Assembly: GCF_000014045.1 (NCBI RefSeq)
Contig: NC_008209.1
Span: forward strand, 2,627,001-2,691,000
DNA length: 64,000 nt
Source: Roseobacter denitrificans OCh 114
Lineage (GTDB): Bacteria > Pseudomonadota > Alphaproteobacteria > Rhodobacterales > Rhodobacteraceae
Direction: 5' to 3'
Below, piece by piece: positions 37,147-45,662 of the stretch. The notes beneath the pieces are model-generated. The model did not search any database, was not told the DNA's origin, and was given only the letters and a program-made list of their open reading frames with translations. Both the position numbers and the translations under genes were made by a program. The number at the start of each line of letters is the position of its first letter. Position 1 is the first letter of the stretch.

Positions 37147-37314
37147 ATGATCATTATTTGTGGCACGATCCTTGGCGCCATCATCGGCGGAAACACCGCC
37201 CGCCGCCGCAACGGCAACCGATTGGACATCGCCCAATATGCAGCGGGATACGGCATGGCTTTTCTGATTGTCAGTATGATCATAACCGTCATATTGGACC
37301 GGACCGTCATCTAA
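37147..37314 (+). CDS. Small membrane protein (55 residues)
   Basis: A 55-residue protein with two hydrophobic segments (IIICGTILGAIIGG and YGMAFLIVSMIITVIL) separated by a basic stretch NTARRRNGNRLDIAQYAAG. AGAGTAGAG precedes the ATG at 37147. It lies 14 bases before the VWA gene, so it is probably translated from the same transcript. No family is recognised; position and composition suggest it is real. Confidence 0.6.
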   Translation: MIIICGTILGAIIGGNTARRRNGNRLDIAQYAAGYGMAFLIVSMIITVILDRTVI

Positions 37315-37328
37315 CCGAGGCACGTGCG

Positions 37329-38516
37329 ATGTTTCTGCCCTTCTTTGATGCGCTGCGCAAAAACGGGGTGCCGGTGTCCTTGCGCGAATTCCTGTCCTTT
37401 CTCGAAGCGATGAAAGCGGGCCTTGCCACCTATGACGTCGAGGCATTTTATTACCTTGCACGCCTCACGCTCGTCAAAGATGAACGCAACATCGACAAAT
37501 TCGACCGCGCCTTTGCCGCCGCCTTTTCCGGGCTGGAGAATATCCCCGATGACGCGGTCCTTGAGGCGGTTGATATCCCGCGCGCCTGGCTCGAAAAGAT
37601 GGCGGAAAAGCATCTTTCAGACGAAGAGAAAGCTGAAATTGATGCTTTAGGTGGCTTTGACAAGCTCATGGAAACGCTGAAAAAACGTCTGGAGGAACAA
37701 AAGGGACGCCATCAGGGGGGCAACAAATGGGTCGGCACGGCGGGCACCTCGCCCTTTGGCGCTTATGGCTACAACCCGGAGGGCGTGCGCATCGGTCAGG
37801 ATGGCTCGCGCCATCAGCGCGCGGTCAAGGTCTGGGACAAGCGCGAGTTTCGCAATCTGGACGACACGGTGGAGATCGGCACGCGCAACATCAAGGTCGC
37901 GCTGAAACGCCTGCGCCGTTGGGCGCGCGATGGCGCGCATGAAGAGCTCGACCTCAACGGCACAATTCGCGCCACAGCCGAACACGGCTATCTGGATGTC
38001 AAAACCCGCCCCGAGCGGCGCAATGCGGTCAAGGTTTTGCTGTTTCTGGATGTGGGCGGATCAATGGACCCCCATGTTCGTGTCGTCGAGGAATTGTTTT
38101 CGGCGGCGCGCGCGGAATTCAAACATATGGAATACTATTATTTCCATAACTGCCTTTATGAAGGCGTGTGGCGCGACAACCGGCGCCGCTGGGATGCGCA
38201 GATCGACACCCATGAGGTGTTGCGCACCTATGGGCCTGATTACAAATGCATATTTGTCGGTGATGCCTCCATGTCCCCCTACGAGGTCGCCTATCCCGGC
38301 GGCGCATCAGAGCATTGGAACGCGGAAAGCGGGGCAACCTGGCTGGCGCGCACGCGTGATCAATGGCCCAGCCTGTTGTGGATCAACCCGGTGCCCGAAA
38401 GATACTGGCCCTACACACAATCCATCGGCATGGTGCAGGAGGTCATCGGCCCGGATGCAATGGTGCCCATGACGCTGGCCGGTATCGAGCGCGGGATGAA
38501 AGTGCTGGGTCGCTGA
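37329..38516 (+). CDS. VWA-domain protein, CoxE-like
   Basis: A 395-residue cytoplasmic protein of the CoxE-like von Willebrand A group that usually pairs with MoxR ATPases. N-terminal FDALRKNGVPVSLREFLSFL is typical. The MIDAS motif is degenerate: FLDVGGSMDPHV (DxGxS form) near residue 240, with a later FVGDASMSPYEV stretch. The start at 37329 excludes an upstream open frame that overlaps the small membrane gene. The MoxR partner is likely the gene at 34325. Confidence 0.9.
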   Translation: MFLPFFDALRKNGVPVSLREFLSFLEAMKAGLATYDVEAFYYLARLTLVKDERNIDKFDRAFAAAFSGLENIPDDAVLEAVDIPRAWLEKMAEKHLSDEEKAEIDALGGFDKLMETLKKRLEEQKGRHQGGNKWVGTAGTSPFGAYGYNPEGVRIGQDGSRHQRAVKVWDKREFRNLDDTVEIGTRNIKVALKRLRRWARDGAHEELDLNGTIRATAEHGYLDVKTRPERRNAVKVLLFLDVGGSMDPHVRVVEELFSAARAEFKHMEYYYFHNCLYEGVWRDNRRRWDAQIDTHEVLRTYGPDYKCIFVGDASMSPYEVAYPGGASEHWNAESGATWLARTRDQWPSLLWINPVPERYWPYTQSIGMVQEVIGPDAMVPMTLAGIERGMKVLGR

Positions 38517-38595
38517 ACGGGGCACGTGCGAAATTCTGTCACGATTGATCGGGCAAAAGCTTGTCCAACCCCTGCGCACGCCCCATATTCAATCC

Positions 38596-39291
38596 ATGTT
38601 GAAACTGACACCCATCCTGCTCGCCATCATGTACGGCCTTGTGATGTATCGCTTTTCCGCGTGGCGCACGGCCAAAGCGCTGGACACGCAGTCCACCGAA
38701 CTGGCTGACCCGATGCTGAAGGTCATGACCGACCGCATGGCCGCAGCCCTTGGGGTCGACCGCATCAAGGTTCATATTTACGAGATTGACCCGGTCAACG
38801 GGCTGGCCGCACCGGACGGTCGTATCTTTATCACGCGCGGGTTTTACAACAAGTTTCGCGCAGGCGACGTCACGGCGGATGAAATGGCCAGCGTCATTGC
38901 GCATGAACTGGGCCACGTGGCGTTGGGGCATTCCCGTCGCCGGATGATCGACTTTTCCGGCCAGAATGCGCTGCGCACGGCCCTTGCCATGGTCATCGGT
39001 CGGTTCATCCCCGGCGTTGGGCCGCTGATTGCGGGGGCTTTGACATCCCTCGTGGCGGCGCGGCTGTCGCGTTCTGACGAATATGAGGCAGACGCCTATG
39101 CCGCTGCCCTGCTGACCAAAGCAGGCATCGGGGTTGATCCGCAGATTTCTCTGTTTCGCAAGCTGGACAAGCTGACAGCCTCAAAGGGCGGCGCGGCCCC
39201 GGCTTGGCTGCTGAGCCACCCCAAGACCGAAGAACGGATCAAGGCACTGGAAGCCTTGCGCCTGCAATGGGAAGCGCCACAACTGACCTGA
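38596..39291 (+). CDS. M48-family zinc metalloprotease
   Basis: A 231-residue membrane-anchored peptidase. An N-terminal hydrophobic segment (MLKLTPILLAIMYGLVMY) is followed by the catalytic HELGH in SVIAHELGHVALGHSRRR near residue 105 and the third ligand Glu in SDEYEADAYAAALL near 160. A short C-terminal DUF-like stretch has the HPKTEERIKALEAL motif typical of the group. Start at 38596 chosen over 38545 because it begins directly with the anchor. Confidence 0.9.
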   Translation: MLKLTPILLAIMYGLVMYRFSAWRTAKALDTQSTELADPMLKVMTDRMAAALGVDRIKVHIYEIDPVNGLAAPDGRIFITRGFYNKFRAGDVTADEMASVIAHELGHVALGHSRRRMIDFSGQNALRTALAMVIGRFIPGVGPLIAGALTSLVAARLSRSDEYEADAYAAALLTKAGIGVDPQISLFRKLDKLTASKGGAAPAWLLSHPKTEERIKALEALRLQWEAPQLT

Positions 39292-39337
39292 GGTGTCATG
39301 CGAAGTACCCGCGCCTGACATCAGGGAATTCAATGGA

Positions 39338-39444
39338 TTAAAGCGTCGTGCGAAAACTCTGGATCACATAACGCTGCCTGAAATCAAGGGTTTCAACGCG
39401 TTACGTGATACTCGATGTTTCAGGTATTTCGTCAGACGCTCTAG
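39338..39444 (-). repeat. Dispersed palindromic repeat, copy B
   Basis: The longest copy, about 107 bases, in reverse orientation relative to copies A (5377) and C (59441). Read on minus it starts TAGAGCGTCTGACGAAA and ends CGCACGACGCTTTA, an 8 of 9 match between the terminal arms. Its core contains ATCACGTAACGC and the partner GCGTTATGTGAT, one mismatch over 12. It lies between the convergent M48 protease and PIN-domain genes and overlaps neither. Confidence 0.8.
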
Positions 39445-39471
39445 GTCGGGTGTGGCGGCGCGTCAAACGCC

Positions 39472-40011
39472 CTAGGACAGCGCCTTCGCCGTTTTAGGCA
39501 AGCGTGCTTTCTTGAGCAGGGCGCGGATGGTCCAATCCGTCTCGGACAGCGCACGGGCTGTGTCCAGAACGCGCTTTCCAGCAGCCTCGACCACGGCGGG
39601 ATCCTTCAGCCAGAGATCATACAAAAACCGGTCAGGGTCGAGGCGCTGCACCCCCTCCTCCGCCAGCGTGGCGCGCGGGAAGTCCTTTGCGTTCAATGTC
39701 AAGATCGCATCCGCTGATGAGGCCACGGCAGCGGCCAGAACATGGATATCGTTTTCATCAGGCAGCCAGAGCCGCGCGCGCAGCCCTTCAGGCACGGTCA
39801 CACAAGCCGCGGGAAAATCCCTTTGCACAAGCGCAATTTCCGAACGCGCCTGCATCTCCCCATCGGGGCCAAGTTTACGCGCCGCGCGCGCCCATTCTTC
39901 GAGAATACGGGCGGACCAGAGCGGGGTGAAGGCCCCCGCGCACGCCGTTTGCAACACCATTTCGCGCATCACCGTGGGATAAAGCACGCAGGTATCAATA
40001 AGGATTTTCAT
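39472..40011 (-). CDS. PIN-domain protein
   Basis: A 179-residue PIN-fold protein. The acidic active-site residues are visible: Asp in ILIDTCVLYP at the N-terminus, Glu in ILEEWARAAR, Asp in LPDENDIHVLAAAVAS and the last acidic position in LTLNAKDFPRA. PIN proteins are often RNase toxins, but this one has no antitoxin gene beside it and is longer than VapC. It follows the RlmI-like gene by 4 bases, so it is probably the last gene of the glnE transcript. A GTG at 40014 is an alternative start. Confidence 0.8.
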   Translation of the reverse strand: MKILIDTCVLYPTVMREMVLQTACAGAFTPLWSARILEEWARAARKLGPDGEMQARSEIALVQRDFPAACVTVPEGLRARLWLPDENDIHVLAAAVASSADAILTLNAKDFPRATLAEEGVQRLDPDRFLYDLWLKDPAVVEAAGKRVLDTARALSETDWTIRALLKKARLPKTAKALS

Positions 40012-40015
40012 CACA

Positions 40016-41239
40016 TCACAGTTGAAAGAACACGGACTTCAGATATCCGCTTTCGGCCAGCTGTGGCAGCTGCGGATGATCCGGTCCTGCAAATCCCGTG
40101 TATATCAGCGAACCGCGCCGGCCCGAACGGCCGATCCCGCGCGCGCAGGCCGCACGAAACGCCGACAGATCAGCCGCATGCGAACAGGAACACAGGCCAA
40201 GAATGCCATCTTCCGCCACCAGCGTCGCTGCCAGTCGCGCGACACGTTCATAGGCGCGCAGCCCCGCATCCAACGCTTGCTTGGACGGGGCAAAGGCAGG
40301 CGGATCGCAAATCACCAGATCAAACTGCGCGCCCTCCTGCGCCAATGCGGCGAGCACCTCAAAGGCATCGCCCTGACGGGTCTGGAACCGATCCGCGCAC
40401 CCCGACGCCTTGGCCCCCGCTTCGGCCAGCGTCAATGCGGCGGCGGATCCATCCACGGCCAGCGCGCTTTGCGCACCCCCGGCGAGTGCGGCCAGCGAAA
40501 AACCACCAACGTGGCTGAAGACATCCAAGACCCGCGCATCCCGCGCCAGCGACGCGGCAAAAGCATGATTTGGCCGTTGATCAAAATAAAGACCGGTTTT
40601 CTGCCCGCCCGTCACATCGGCCATATAAACCGCGCCATTCATCGACACCGGGATCGGCGCGTCGGGGGCGCTGCCATGCAGAACAGCATTCACATCGTCC
40701 AGCCCTTCCAGCGACCTTGTACGCCCGCTGGCATTTTTCAGAACGTCGCGCACCCCGGTCACGGCGACGAGAGCATCCGTCAGCGCAGGCAAAAAAGCCT
40801 CGGCCCATGCGGCATTCGGCTGCACGACACAAGCGTCGCCAAAGCGATCAATCACCACGCCCGGCAGCCCGTCCGCCTCTGCATGGGCGAGTCTGTAATA
40901 GGGGGTGTCAAACACCCGTTCACGCAAGTGAAGCGCCTTGCGCAACCGTGCCTCGAACCATGCCGCGTCAATGCTGGCCTGCGGGTCGCGGTCCAGCATC
41001 CGGCAGATGATCTTGGAGTCCGGATTAAGCGCCACAAGACCCAGAGGAACACGCCCGTCATCCTCCAGAACCGCGAGGGTTCCGGCGGGTTTCGAGCGGG
41101 TCCGCCGGTCGGTGACCAACTCATTGGCATAGACCCAAGGGAACCCATGGCGGATCGCGCGCGCATTGGCTTTCGGTTTCAGCCGGACGGTGGGCAGATC
41201 ACCGGCGGGGGCTGCTTTTTCAGGAATGGATGCTGTCAT
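40016..41239 (-). CDS. rlmI: Class I SAM-dependent rRNA methyltransferase, RlmI-like
   Basis: A 407-residue enzyme of the RlmI family, 23S rRNA m5C methyltransferases. An N-terminal PUA-type domain (RLKPKANARAIRHGFPWVYANE) precedes the FGDACVVQPNAAWAEAF region, the family motif GQKTGLYFDQRPNHAF, SAM-binding VLDVFSHVGGFSLAALAGGA near residue 210 and FDLVICDPPAFAPSK near 285. The E. coli protein is slightly shorter. The start at 41239 replaces a longer frame that lacks a ribosome binding site. Confidence 0.88.
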   Translation of the reverse strand: MTASIPEKAAPAGDLPTVRLKPKANARAIRHGFPWVYANELVTDRRTRSKPAGTLAVLEDDGRVPLGLVALNPDSKIICRMLDRDPQASIDAAWFEARLRKALHLRERVFDTPYYRLAHAEADGLPGVVIDRFGDACVVQPNAAWAEAFLPALTDALVAVTGVRDVLKNASGRTRSLEGLDDVNAVLHGSAPDAPIPVSMNGAVYMADVTGGQKTGLYFDQRPNHAFAASLARDARVLDVFSHVGGFSLAALAGGAQSALAVDGSAAALTLAEAGAKASGCADRFQTRQGDAFEVLAALAQEGAQFDLVICDPPAFAPSKQALDAGLRAYERVARLAATLVAEDGILGLCSCSHAADLSAFRAACARGIGRSGRRGSLIYTGFAGPDHPQLPQLAESGYLKSVFFQL

Positions 41240-41333
41240 ACTGCCCTGCTCTACTGCCTTCGCGCGCCAGAGGGAAGCTGCGAATGGAAAGGATGCGGCC
41301 ACGGCGCCGGTGCCACCAGCGCTGCGTTGGAAT

Positions 41334-41603
41334 TCAGTTGCGCGGGCGGGATCGCCAGCCGCCCCGCCGTCGGGGCGTCGCCATGCCCGCGAGGCCCTCG
41401 TTCATCACATCATTCATGGGATGGCCCGGATTGGCATCGACATATCGCGCGATCAGCACGCGCAAGGTTTGTCCCGTGTCCTGCTCCACCGGCAGGCTCA
41501 AAGCCCAGTCGAGGAAGATCGTGCGGCATTCCGGCTTGGTGATATCCGCGATCTGATAGGCTTCAAAGATCAGCGCCTTCGGGTCATTTGCATCGCCCTT
41601 CAC
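41334..41603 (-). CDS. Small conserved-looking protein downstream of glnE
   Basis: An 89-residue soluble protein. The N-terminal 70 residues read as a folded domain (DPKALIFEAYQIADI, TIFLDWALSLPVEQD, LRVLIARYVDANPGHPMNDVM) and the C-terminus is basic (PRRRGGWRSRPRN). No known family is assigned. The ATG at 41603 overlaps the glnE TGA stop (ATGA), strong support for coupled expression with glnE. Confidence 0.75.
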   Translation of the reverse strand: MKGDANDPKALIFEAYQIADITKPECRTIFLDWALSLPVEQDTGQTLRVLIARYVDANPGHPMNDVMNEGLAGMATPRRRGGWRSRPRN

Positions 41604-44392
41604 AGGCTCTCTCCACGTGCTACGTAAGGTGCGAGCACCATCGACAGTATCTGATCGCAGCGCTGGTAGCTTTGCGTCAGTTTTGTTTCAAGAACGTCAA
41701 AAGAGGCGCAGTCAAGCACATCGCTCAGGAACCCCTGCGCCGCAGGTGCCAGCAATGCGCTGTCCAGCGGCTGATCAGACAAAAGCCGCACGGCGGTGTG
41801 CAGGTTGGCAAAAAGCGTCGCTCCTGCCGATAAATCCGCGGCCTGTTCGGCAGATAGAACCCCCAATGTGGACAGATAGCTAATGCCATCGGCTGTTTGA
41901 TCCATTGGCTTGCCGGTCAAAAGCGCACCGGCCTGCGCGAGTAGCTCAATCTCCTGCAAGCGCCCGGCCCCGGTTTTCGCTTCAAAAAGGCCGGGTGGGG
42001 ATTTGGCCTGCTGCAGGCGGTGGCGCATATCTGCGACCTCTTTCAACACGTCCTCGGTCTTGCGCGGCATGGACAGAACGCTGCGCGTAAAAACCGCCAC
42101 GTCACGCACCAGCGCCTCAGGCCCCGCGATGACAGCCGCACGCGTGAGCGCCAGATGCTCCCATGTCCAGGCCTCATCGCGCTGATAGCTCTGAAACGCG
42201 GGCCAACTGGTGGCCACCGGCCCCTGATTGCCCGAGGGGCGCAGCCGCATATCCACCTCGAACAGTTTGCCCTGCGCCATGGGGGCGCTCAGCGCCGTGA
42301 TCAACGCCTGCGTTAAGCGCGCGTAATAAACCCTTGATGCAAGGGGTTTTCTTCCATCCGAAGCATCCATATCGAGCGGGTCATAGATGACGATCAGATC
42401 CAGGTCAGACCCCGCATTCAGCGTCCCGGCCCCGAGCGACCCCATCCCCAGAACCACCGCCCCCCGCCCGGGCGCTGGCCCGTGTTTGAGCGCAAAATTG
42501 TCAATCACAATCGGCCAGATGACCGCCAGAACAGTGCGCGCCAGATCGGCATATTGCGCGCTGGCCTCCTGCGCCGAGATCAACCCGCGCAACAGGTGTA
42601 CGCCGATGCGAAAGTTCCATTCCTTGTGCCACCGGCGCGTCGTATCCAATCGCAGCTCATAGTCGGTTTCACGGGCCAACGCCTCCTCAAGCGCGCGCTC
42701 CAGCCCTGCCTGATGGGGCCAGTCGGAAAAGAAGCCGCCACCGATCACCGCATCAAACACACCCGCATTGCGCGACAGATACTGTGCCAGCGCGGGCGAT
42801 GTGCCTGTAATGTCGATGATCAGATCGGTCAGCTGGGGATTGGCCTCCAGCAGGGAAAACAACTGCACCCCCGCAGGCAGGCCAGCCAGAAACCCGTCAA
42901 AAGCAATCAACGCATCCTGCGGGCGCGCCGTGCCGGACAGACGCGCCAGCAAATCCGGCTTGACCCGGTCGAAAATCTGCCTGCTGCGTGTGCTGCGCAG
43001 CGCGGGGTAGCTGATCCAGCGGTTCAGGATGGATTCATCGAGATCGACCTGCGGCACCGGCGGCTGTGGCTTTGACGGTGCGAAGAACCCTTCAGTCAAC
43101 TCATGTACCGCTTCCAGCCGTTGCTTCAGGTCTGCTTGCAAACTCGCCACATCGGTGGCCATCATGGCAGCGAGACGCGCAAAGTTCTCCTCCGACCTTG
43201 GCAGATTATGCGTTTGCGCATCCTGCACCATCTGCAAGCGATGCTCGACCGTCCTATGCGCGACGTAGTGATCGCTCAGCGCTTCGGCAACATCGGTTTC
43301 GACCCATTTCTTCTGTGCCAGAACCGCAAGCCCCTTGCGCGTTTCCCGGCACCGCAGGTCCGGATCACGCCCGCCCGCGATCAATTGTCGGGTCTGGGTG
43401 AAAAACTCGATCTCGCGGATACCGCCGCGCCCCAGTTTCATATTGTGCCCGGGCAATGTGATCGGCCCGCCAAGCCCCTTGTGTTCGCGAATGGCCAGCC
43501 GCATGTCATGCGCATCCTGGATCGCTGCGAAATCCAGATGCCGCCGCCACACGAAGGGTGTGAGTGTCTTGAGGAACCTGTTCCCGGCCGCCGCATCACC
43601 CGCCGCGACGCGCGCCTTGATATAGGCCGCACGCTCCCATGTGCGGCCCAGACTCTCGTAATACTGTTCCGCGGCTTCCATGGCGATGCAGACCGGCGTG
43701 ACCGACGGATCGGGGCGCAACCGCAGGTCGGTGCGAAACACGTAGCCCTGCGCAGTGATTTCGCTCAGCGTGGCGGCCATGGCGCGGGTGGCGCGGGAAA
43801 AGGCCGCGCGCGCCTGCTGAAAGCCGTCTGCGTCGAAACGGGTTTCGTCAAAGAGACAGATCAGGTCAATGTCTGACGAATAATTCAGCTCATGCGCGCC
43901 CATCTTGCCCATCGCCAGAACCACCATACCTGCCGCGTCCTCGACATCGTCTGCATCCATGCCGGGTAGTTTGCCGCGCTGGATCTGGTGGCCCACGGCC
44001 GCGCGCAGCGCTGACTGACAGGCCGCATCGGCAAGGTCGGTCAACGCAGCTGTTACCCGCTCCAGCGGCCATGCCCCGCCAAGGTCCGCCAAAGCCGAGA
44101 TCACAGCGACCCGACGCTTTGCACGACGCAACCCATCCGCCAATCCGTCCGGCGCGTGGAACGCGGCACTTGCGATCTCATCCGCCACGGCCTTGTCCAC
44201 ATCCTCGAACGCGGATCTCAGCCACTCCTGCTCCTTTTCGATCAACCCGGCAAGATAGGGGCTGCACCCCGCCGCCCCCGCGATCAACGCGCTGACATCA
44301 GGGCTGAAGTCCGAAAACAGCGCCGCCAGTTCCCGCCCTTTCTGAGCGTCAAAGAGCGTTGGCACGCGGCGAATGGCATCAGATAAATTCAT
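41600..44392 (-). CDS. glnE: Glutamine synthetase adenylyltransferase/deadenylase GlnE
   Basis: A 930-residue bifunctional enzyme that adenylylates and deadenylylates glutamine synthetase under PII control. Two nucleotidyltransferase modules are visible: N-terminal with GKMGAHELNYSSDIDLICLF near residue 165 and FRTDLRLRPDPS near 220, and C-terminal with GMGSLGAGTLNAGSDLDLIV near 655 and FEVDMRLRPSGNQG near 715. It complements the ntrBC genes elsewhere in the window in nitrogen control. It heads a run with the small 89-residue gene, rlmI and the PIN gene, and is divergent from the DUF2852 gene. Confidence 0.95.
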   Translation of the reverse strand: MNLSDAIRRVPTLFDAQKGRELAALFSDFSPDVSALIAGAAGCSPYLAGLIEKEQEWLRSAFEDVDKAVADEIASAAFHAPDGLADGLRRAKRRVAVISALADLGGAWPLERVTAALTDLADAACQSALRAAVGHQIQRGKLPGMDADDVEDAAGMVVLAMGKMGAHELNYSSDIDLICLFDETRFDADGFQQARAAFSRATRAMAATLSEITAQGYVFRTDLRLRPDPSVTPVCIAMEAAEQYYESLGRTWERAAYIKARVAAGDAAAGNRFLKTLTPFVWRRHLDFAAIQDAHDMRLAIREHKGLGGPITLPGHNMKLGRGGIREIEFFTQTRQLIAGGRDPDLRCRETRKGLAVLAQKKWVETDVAEALSDHYVAHRTVEHRLQMVQDAQTHNLPRSEENFARLAAMMATDVASLQADLKQRLEAVHELTEGFFAPSKPQPPVPQVDLDESILNRWISYPALRSTRSRQIFDRVKPDLLARLSGTARPQDALIAFDGFLAGLPAGVQLFSLLEANPQLTDLIIDITGTSPALAQYLSRNAGVFDAVIGGGFFSDWPHQAGLERALEEALARETDYELRLDTTRRWHKEWNFRIGVHLLRGLISAQEASAQYADLARTVLAVIWPIVIDNFALKHGPAPGRGAVVLGMGSLGAGTLNAGSDLDLIVIYDPLDMDASDGRKPLASRVYYARLTQALITALSAPMAQGKLFEVDMRLRPSGNQGPVATSWPAFQSYQRDEAWTWEHLALTRAAVIAGPEALVRDVAVFTRSVLSMPRKTEDVLKEVADMRHRLQQAKSPPGLFEAKTGAGRLQEIELLAQAGALLTGKPMDQTADGISYLSTLGVLSAEQAADLSAGATLFANLHTAVRLLSDQPLDSALLAPAAQGFLSDVLDCASFDVLETKLTQSYQRCDQILSMVLAPYVARGESL

Positions 44393-44547
44393 ATTACAGG
44401 TTTCGCTTTGGGAGAGGCGAAGGTCAATCGAATGGCGATAAAACTGCCGAAAATTTATCTGCGCCGATGGTTTTTAAGGGGCTGACCGGCGAGAATCGCA
44501 AAAATAATTTCCCTTATACCATTGTTTTAAAGTAATAAGTCCACGTA

Positions 44548-44566
44548 ATGTAAAAAACATTCACAT
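44548..44566. promoter_or_regulatory. Inverted repeat 1 (ATGTAAA-N5-TTCACAT)
   Basis: A 7-5-7 inverted repeat with one mismatch, in an AT-rich stretch of the glnE/DUF2852 divergent region. It matches the second site at 44606 in spacer length and right half. It could be an operator for either gene. Confidence 0.5.
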
Positions 44567-44605
44567 TTCCTCTTGTGTCGGCAGTCAAAAACCACAATGT
44601 ATTTA

Positions 44606-44624
44606 ATGTGAAAGGCATTCACAT
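44606..44624. promoter_or_regulatory. Inverted repeat 2 (ATGTGAA-N5-TTCACAT)
   Basis: A perfect 7-5-7 inverted repeat 45 bases upstream of the DUF2852 ATG, with its centre 58 bases from that of the first copy. The TGTGA/TCACA halves recall CRP sites, but the gap is 7 rather than 6 bases. The regulator is not known. Confidence 0.55.
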
Positions 44625-44668
44625 ACCGGTCCACCCGGTTGGTTCAACACAAAACGAAAGGCACTCTT

Positions 44669-45088
44669 ATGACGACCCTCACGCCGACTTCACCGACCGC
44701 TCATCAGCTGGGCTGGTTTGCGCGCGCCGAACTCTGGCTCGATTCGAAAGGCAAAGGCGCGTGGATCGCCGCCATGGTCCTCGGCTTTATCCTGTTCTGG
44801 CCGGTCGGCCTTGCCCTCTTAGCTTATATGTTATGGAGCAAACGCATGTTCAGCAAATCCTGCCGCCAGATGAAAACGCAGCTTGGCCCCATGCGGTCCG
44901 TGACACAGCCGTCGGGCAACAGCGCCTTTGATGCCTATAAGGCTGACACCCTGCGCCGGCTGGAAGAAGAGCAAGGCAAATTCGAAGCCTTCCTTGAACG
45001 GCTGCGCGACGCTAAAGATAAAGCGGAGTTCGACCAGTTCATGGACGAGCGTGCCAAGAAAAGCGAAGAACGCGCCACAGAGGCATAA
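44669..45088 (+). CDS. DUF2852 membrane protein
   Basis: A 139-residue protein. One membrane segment with a tight turn (GAWIAAMVLGFILFWPVGLALLAYML, read in two pieces) sits at residues 30-55 after a short cytoplasmic leader, followed by a long charged coiled-coil-like tail (TLRRLEEEQGKFEAFLERLRD). This layout is that of alphaproteobacterial DUF2852 proteins. Two inverted-repeat operator candidates precede it. The RDD gene follows 66 bases on. Confidence 0.85.
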   Translation: MTTLTPTSPTAHQLGWFARAELWLDSKGKGAWIAAMVLGFILFWPVGLALLAYMLWSKRMFSKSCRQMKTQLGPMRSVTQPSGNSAFDAYKADTLRRLEEEQGKFEAFLERLRDAKDKAEFDQFMDERAKKSEERATEA

Positions 45089-45154
45089 TACCCGCACAGC
45101 AAGTGGCTTCCGGAGAGCGATCCGGGGGCCCGCACACCAAGAGAAAGCACGAAG

Positions 45155-45595
45155 ATGTCCGCGACCCCCGACCCACAGGCCCATCCCGATTTTTACAAAG
45201 ATGTCCCCCTTAAGCGGCTGCTTGCATGGGTCGTTGACGCGCTCATCACGCTGCTGGCCTGTATAATCATCCTGCCCTTCACGGCTTTTACCGGTATCTT
45301 CTTCTTTCCCTTCCTGTTTCTGGTGGTGGGGTTCGCCTATCGGTTTGTCACCATCGCAAACAGCTCCGCGACATGGGGCATGCGGGTTTTCGCGATTGAA
45401 TTGCGCCAGTCCGATGGCTCCCGAATGAGCCCGGCCGCGGCCTTTGCCCATACCCTCGGGTATACGCTGAGCTGGACGGTACCCGTTTTTCAGTTGATTT
45501 CAATTATCATGATGGCCGCGACAGAGCGTGGACAAGGTTTGTCCGATCATGTTTTGGGGACCGTGATGATCAACAGGCGTGCGGTAATAAGTTAA
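45155..45595 (+). CDS. RDD-family membrane protein
   Basis: A 146-residue inner-membrane protein with an RDD domain: KRLLAWVVDALITLLACIIIL, then FVTIANSSATWGMRVFAIELRQ and SDHVLGTVMINRR. Three hydrophobic helices. RDD proteins are proposed ion or small-solute transporters, but the function is uncertain. GAGAAAGCACGAAG precedes the ATG. It lies between the DUF2852 gene and bpt. Confidence 0.86.
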   Translation: MSATPDPQAHPDFYKDVPLKRLLAWVVDALITLLACIIILPFTAFTGIFFFPFLFLVVGFAYRFVTIANSSATWGMRVFAIELRQSDGSRMSPAAAFAHTLGYTLSWTVPVFQLISIIMMAATERGQGLSDHVLGTVMINRRAVIS

Positions 45596-45662
45596 CCTTT
45601 GATATCTTGCCATCTGGCCGATGTCCTTGCTAGTCTGCCGGGGAAGTTCGGCAAGGAATTAC

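Noticed and set aside
39472-40011. Toxin-antitoxin module
   Set aside because: No antitoxin-like gene is adjacent, and the flanking genes are a methyltransferase and a repeat.
40022-41542. 506-codon plus-strand frame opposite rlmI
   Set aside because: Antisense shadow of a recognised methyltransferase gene; the translation is rich in Arg, Gln and His and has no domain.
44548-44624. CRP binding sites
   Set aside because: The TGTGA and TCACA halves are separated by seven bases rather than six, and the symmetric flanks differ from the CRP consensus. Reported as unassigned inverted repeats instead.
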